19,987 bases of DNA from an uncultured Altererythrobacter sp. (GTDB taxonomy: Bacteria; Pseudomonadota; Alphaproteobacteria; Sphingomonadales; Sphingomonadaceae): positions 1-19,987 of the forward strand of contig CAMPIX010000031.1 in the NCBI GenBank assembly GCA_946886565.1. Direction: 5' to 3'. Under the pieces are notes generated by a model that did no database searches, was not told the origin of the DNA, and worked only from the letters and a program-made list of their open reading frames with translations. Every line of letters begins with the position of its first letter. Within the stretch, counting starts at the first letter, position 1. The position numbers and the translations under genes are program-made. This document shows, in pieces, positions 19,125 to 19,987 of this stretch.

Positions 19125-19896
19125 GCCCGTCCGGGCGGCCGCCGGCACCTGCGAGGTGCTCGAGCGCCGCACCCGGGCCCTGGCCGACACCGACGCCCGG
19201 GTGATCCGCGCCGAGGGTGACCCCGAGCCGCGGTTCGTCGGCCACGCCGCGGTGTTCAACTCCCGCACCTCGATCGGCAACCCCCTGAAGTGGGGCTGGT
19301 ACGAGGAGATCGAGTCCGGCGCGTTCGACAAGACCCTCACCGAGGGCGACGCCCGGTTCCTCGTCGACCACGACACCAGCCTCCTGTGCGCCCGCGTCAG
19401 CGCCGGCGACCTCCGGCTCGGGACCGACGACATCGGTCTCGCCGTCGACGCCGACCTGGACCAGGAGCTCTCCTACGTCCGCGACCTCACCCGCAACCTC
19501 GAGCGGCGCCGTATCACCGGGATGAGCTTCGGGTTCTACGTCGTCCGCGACCGCTGGGAAGAGGTCGAGGTCGAGACCGTCACCGCCGACGGCAAGACCG
19601 ACACGGCCACCGCCCTCCTGCGCACCCTCGTCGAGCTGCGGCTCCTGGAGGTCTCCGCCGTGACGTTCCCCGCCTACGAAGACACCGACGCCGGCCTGCG
19701 CAAGATGGCCGACGAGGTCCGCTCCGCCCGCGGCCTCCCCACCGACTCCCCCTCCGCCTCCGAGGGGACCCGTCCCGCGCCGGCCGACGCCACCCGGGAC
19801 ACCACCACCGACCCCGCGCCGGCAGCGGCCACCCGGGGCCTGGAGAGGCAGGACGAGCGCGCCGCCGCGCTCGCGGCCCGCTACCGCCTCGGCTGA
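19102..19896 (+). CDS. Prohead protease, HK97 type
   Basis: A 264-aa serine protease that cleaves the capsid scaffold or delta domain during maturation. The typical core is present: GHAAVFNSRTSIGN, GAFDKTL, then FLVDHDTSLLCAR with catalytic His90, and RRITGMSFGFYV with nucleophile Ser142, followed by ELRLLEVSAVTFPAYEDTDA, where the third catalytic acid lies. After residue 205 the tail is disordered (rich in Thr, Pro, Ala), likely a linker. ATG 19102 has AGGAGAC at 19090-19096. It overlaps the portal gene by 23 bases. The major capsid gene would be expected next, beyond the window. Confidence 0.92.
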   Translation: MTTTLTRRPVRAAAGTCEVLERRTRALADTDARVIRAEGDPEPRFVGHAAVFNSRTSIGNPLKWGWYEEIESGAFDKTLTEGDARFLVDHDTSLLCARVSAGDLRLGTDDIGLAVDADLDQELSYVRDLTRNLERRRITGMSFGFYVVRDRWEEVEVETVTADGKTDTATALLRTLVELRLLEVSAVTFPAYEDTDAGLRKMADEVRSARGLPTDSPSASEGTRPAPADATRDTTTDPAPAAATRGLERQDERAAALAARYRLG

Positions 19897-19987
19897 GCGC
19901 GGCCACCCCCCCCCCCCCCCACCCCCCCCCCGGGCCCCCCACCCCGAGGTAAAACGGGAAACCCCCCGCCGGCCCCAGCGGCCGCAC
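19897..19987. other. Poly-C-rich window end, probably unreliable sequence
   Basis: Runs of 15 C (19906-19920) and 10 C (19922-19931), then GGG, six C and other C-blocks, unlike any other part of the window. No gene signal. In a phage with HK97 morphogenesis the capsid gene should follow here; the homopolymers suggest a sequencing or assembly error or a poor contig end. The last bases cannot be trusted as phage DNA. Confidence 0.6.

Overview
The window is part of a temperate double-stranded DNA phage of a very GC-rich actinobacterium. GC is roughly 70 % or more, start codons are largely GTG, genes overlap by ATGA or GTGA, and the order is integrase, repressor, cro, early genes, terminase, portal, prohead protease. 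A Micrococcales-type host (Cellulomonas or a relative) is plausible from composition and from the attachment core, which reads like the 3' half of an actinobacterial tRNA-Lys. This host call is an inference.

Left end (1-1463, leftward): the N-terminal part of a tyrosine integrase cut by the window edge, a 97-aa protein of unknown function, and a small helix-turn-helix repressor. The reading frame of the repressor runs through the phage attachment core (1023-1060). This is the arrangement of the integration-dependent immunity switches of mycobacteriophages BPs, Brujita and Charlie. The virion form of the repressor has 130 aa and ends in VVA. Recombination into a tRNA-Lys gene should cut it to 102 aa, because a Lys anticodon read backwards gives TAA exactly at the core edge. 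attP is intact with phage genes on both sides, so this DNA is the free or circular phage form and not an integrated prophage. Two apparently leaderless divergent promoters and a large operator dyad lie between repressor and cro.

Early region (1464-14703, rightward, almost no gaps): a Cro-like protein, small unknown and membrane proteins, two tandem ParB-fold proteins, a possible sliding-clamp-like protein, a J-domain protein, a MazG-like nucleotide pyrophosphatase, a DUF4326 protein, many small Cys-rich proteins, a replisome-organizer-like protein fused to an HNH nuclease with iteron-like repeats inside its gene, and a zinc-ribbon/HTH protein. No recognisable polymerase, helicase or primase is present, so replication probably relies on host machinery recruited by the phage proteins.

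Late region (14704-19896, rightward): a structured 300-nt leader with an extended -10 promoter candidate, a small HNH endonuclease with unusually AT-rich codons, P27-type small terminase, large terminase, a small membrane protein, HK97-type portal and HK97-type prohead protease. The last 90 bases are poly-C-rich and look like a poor-quality sequence end; the major capsid gene would be expected just beyond.
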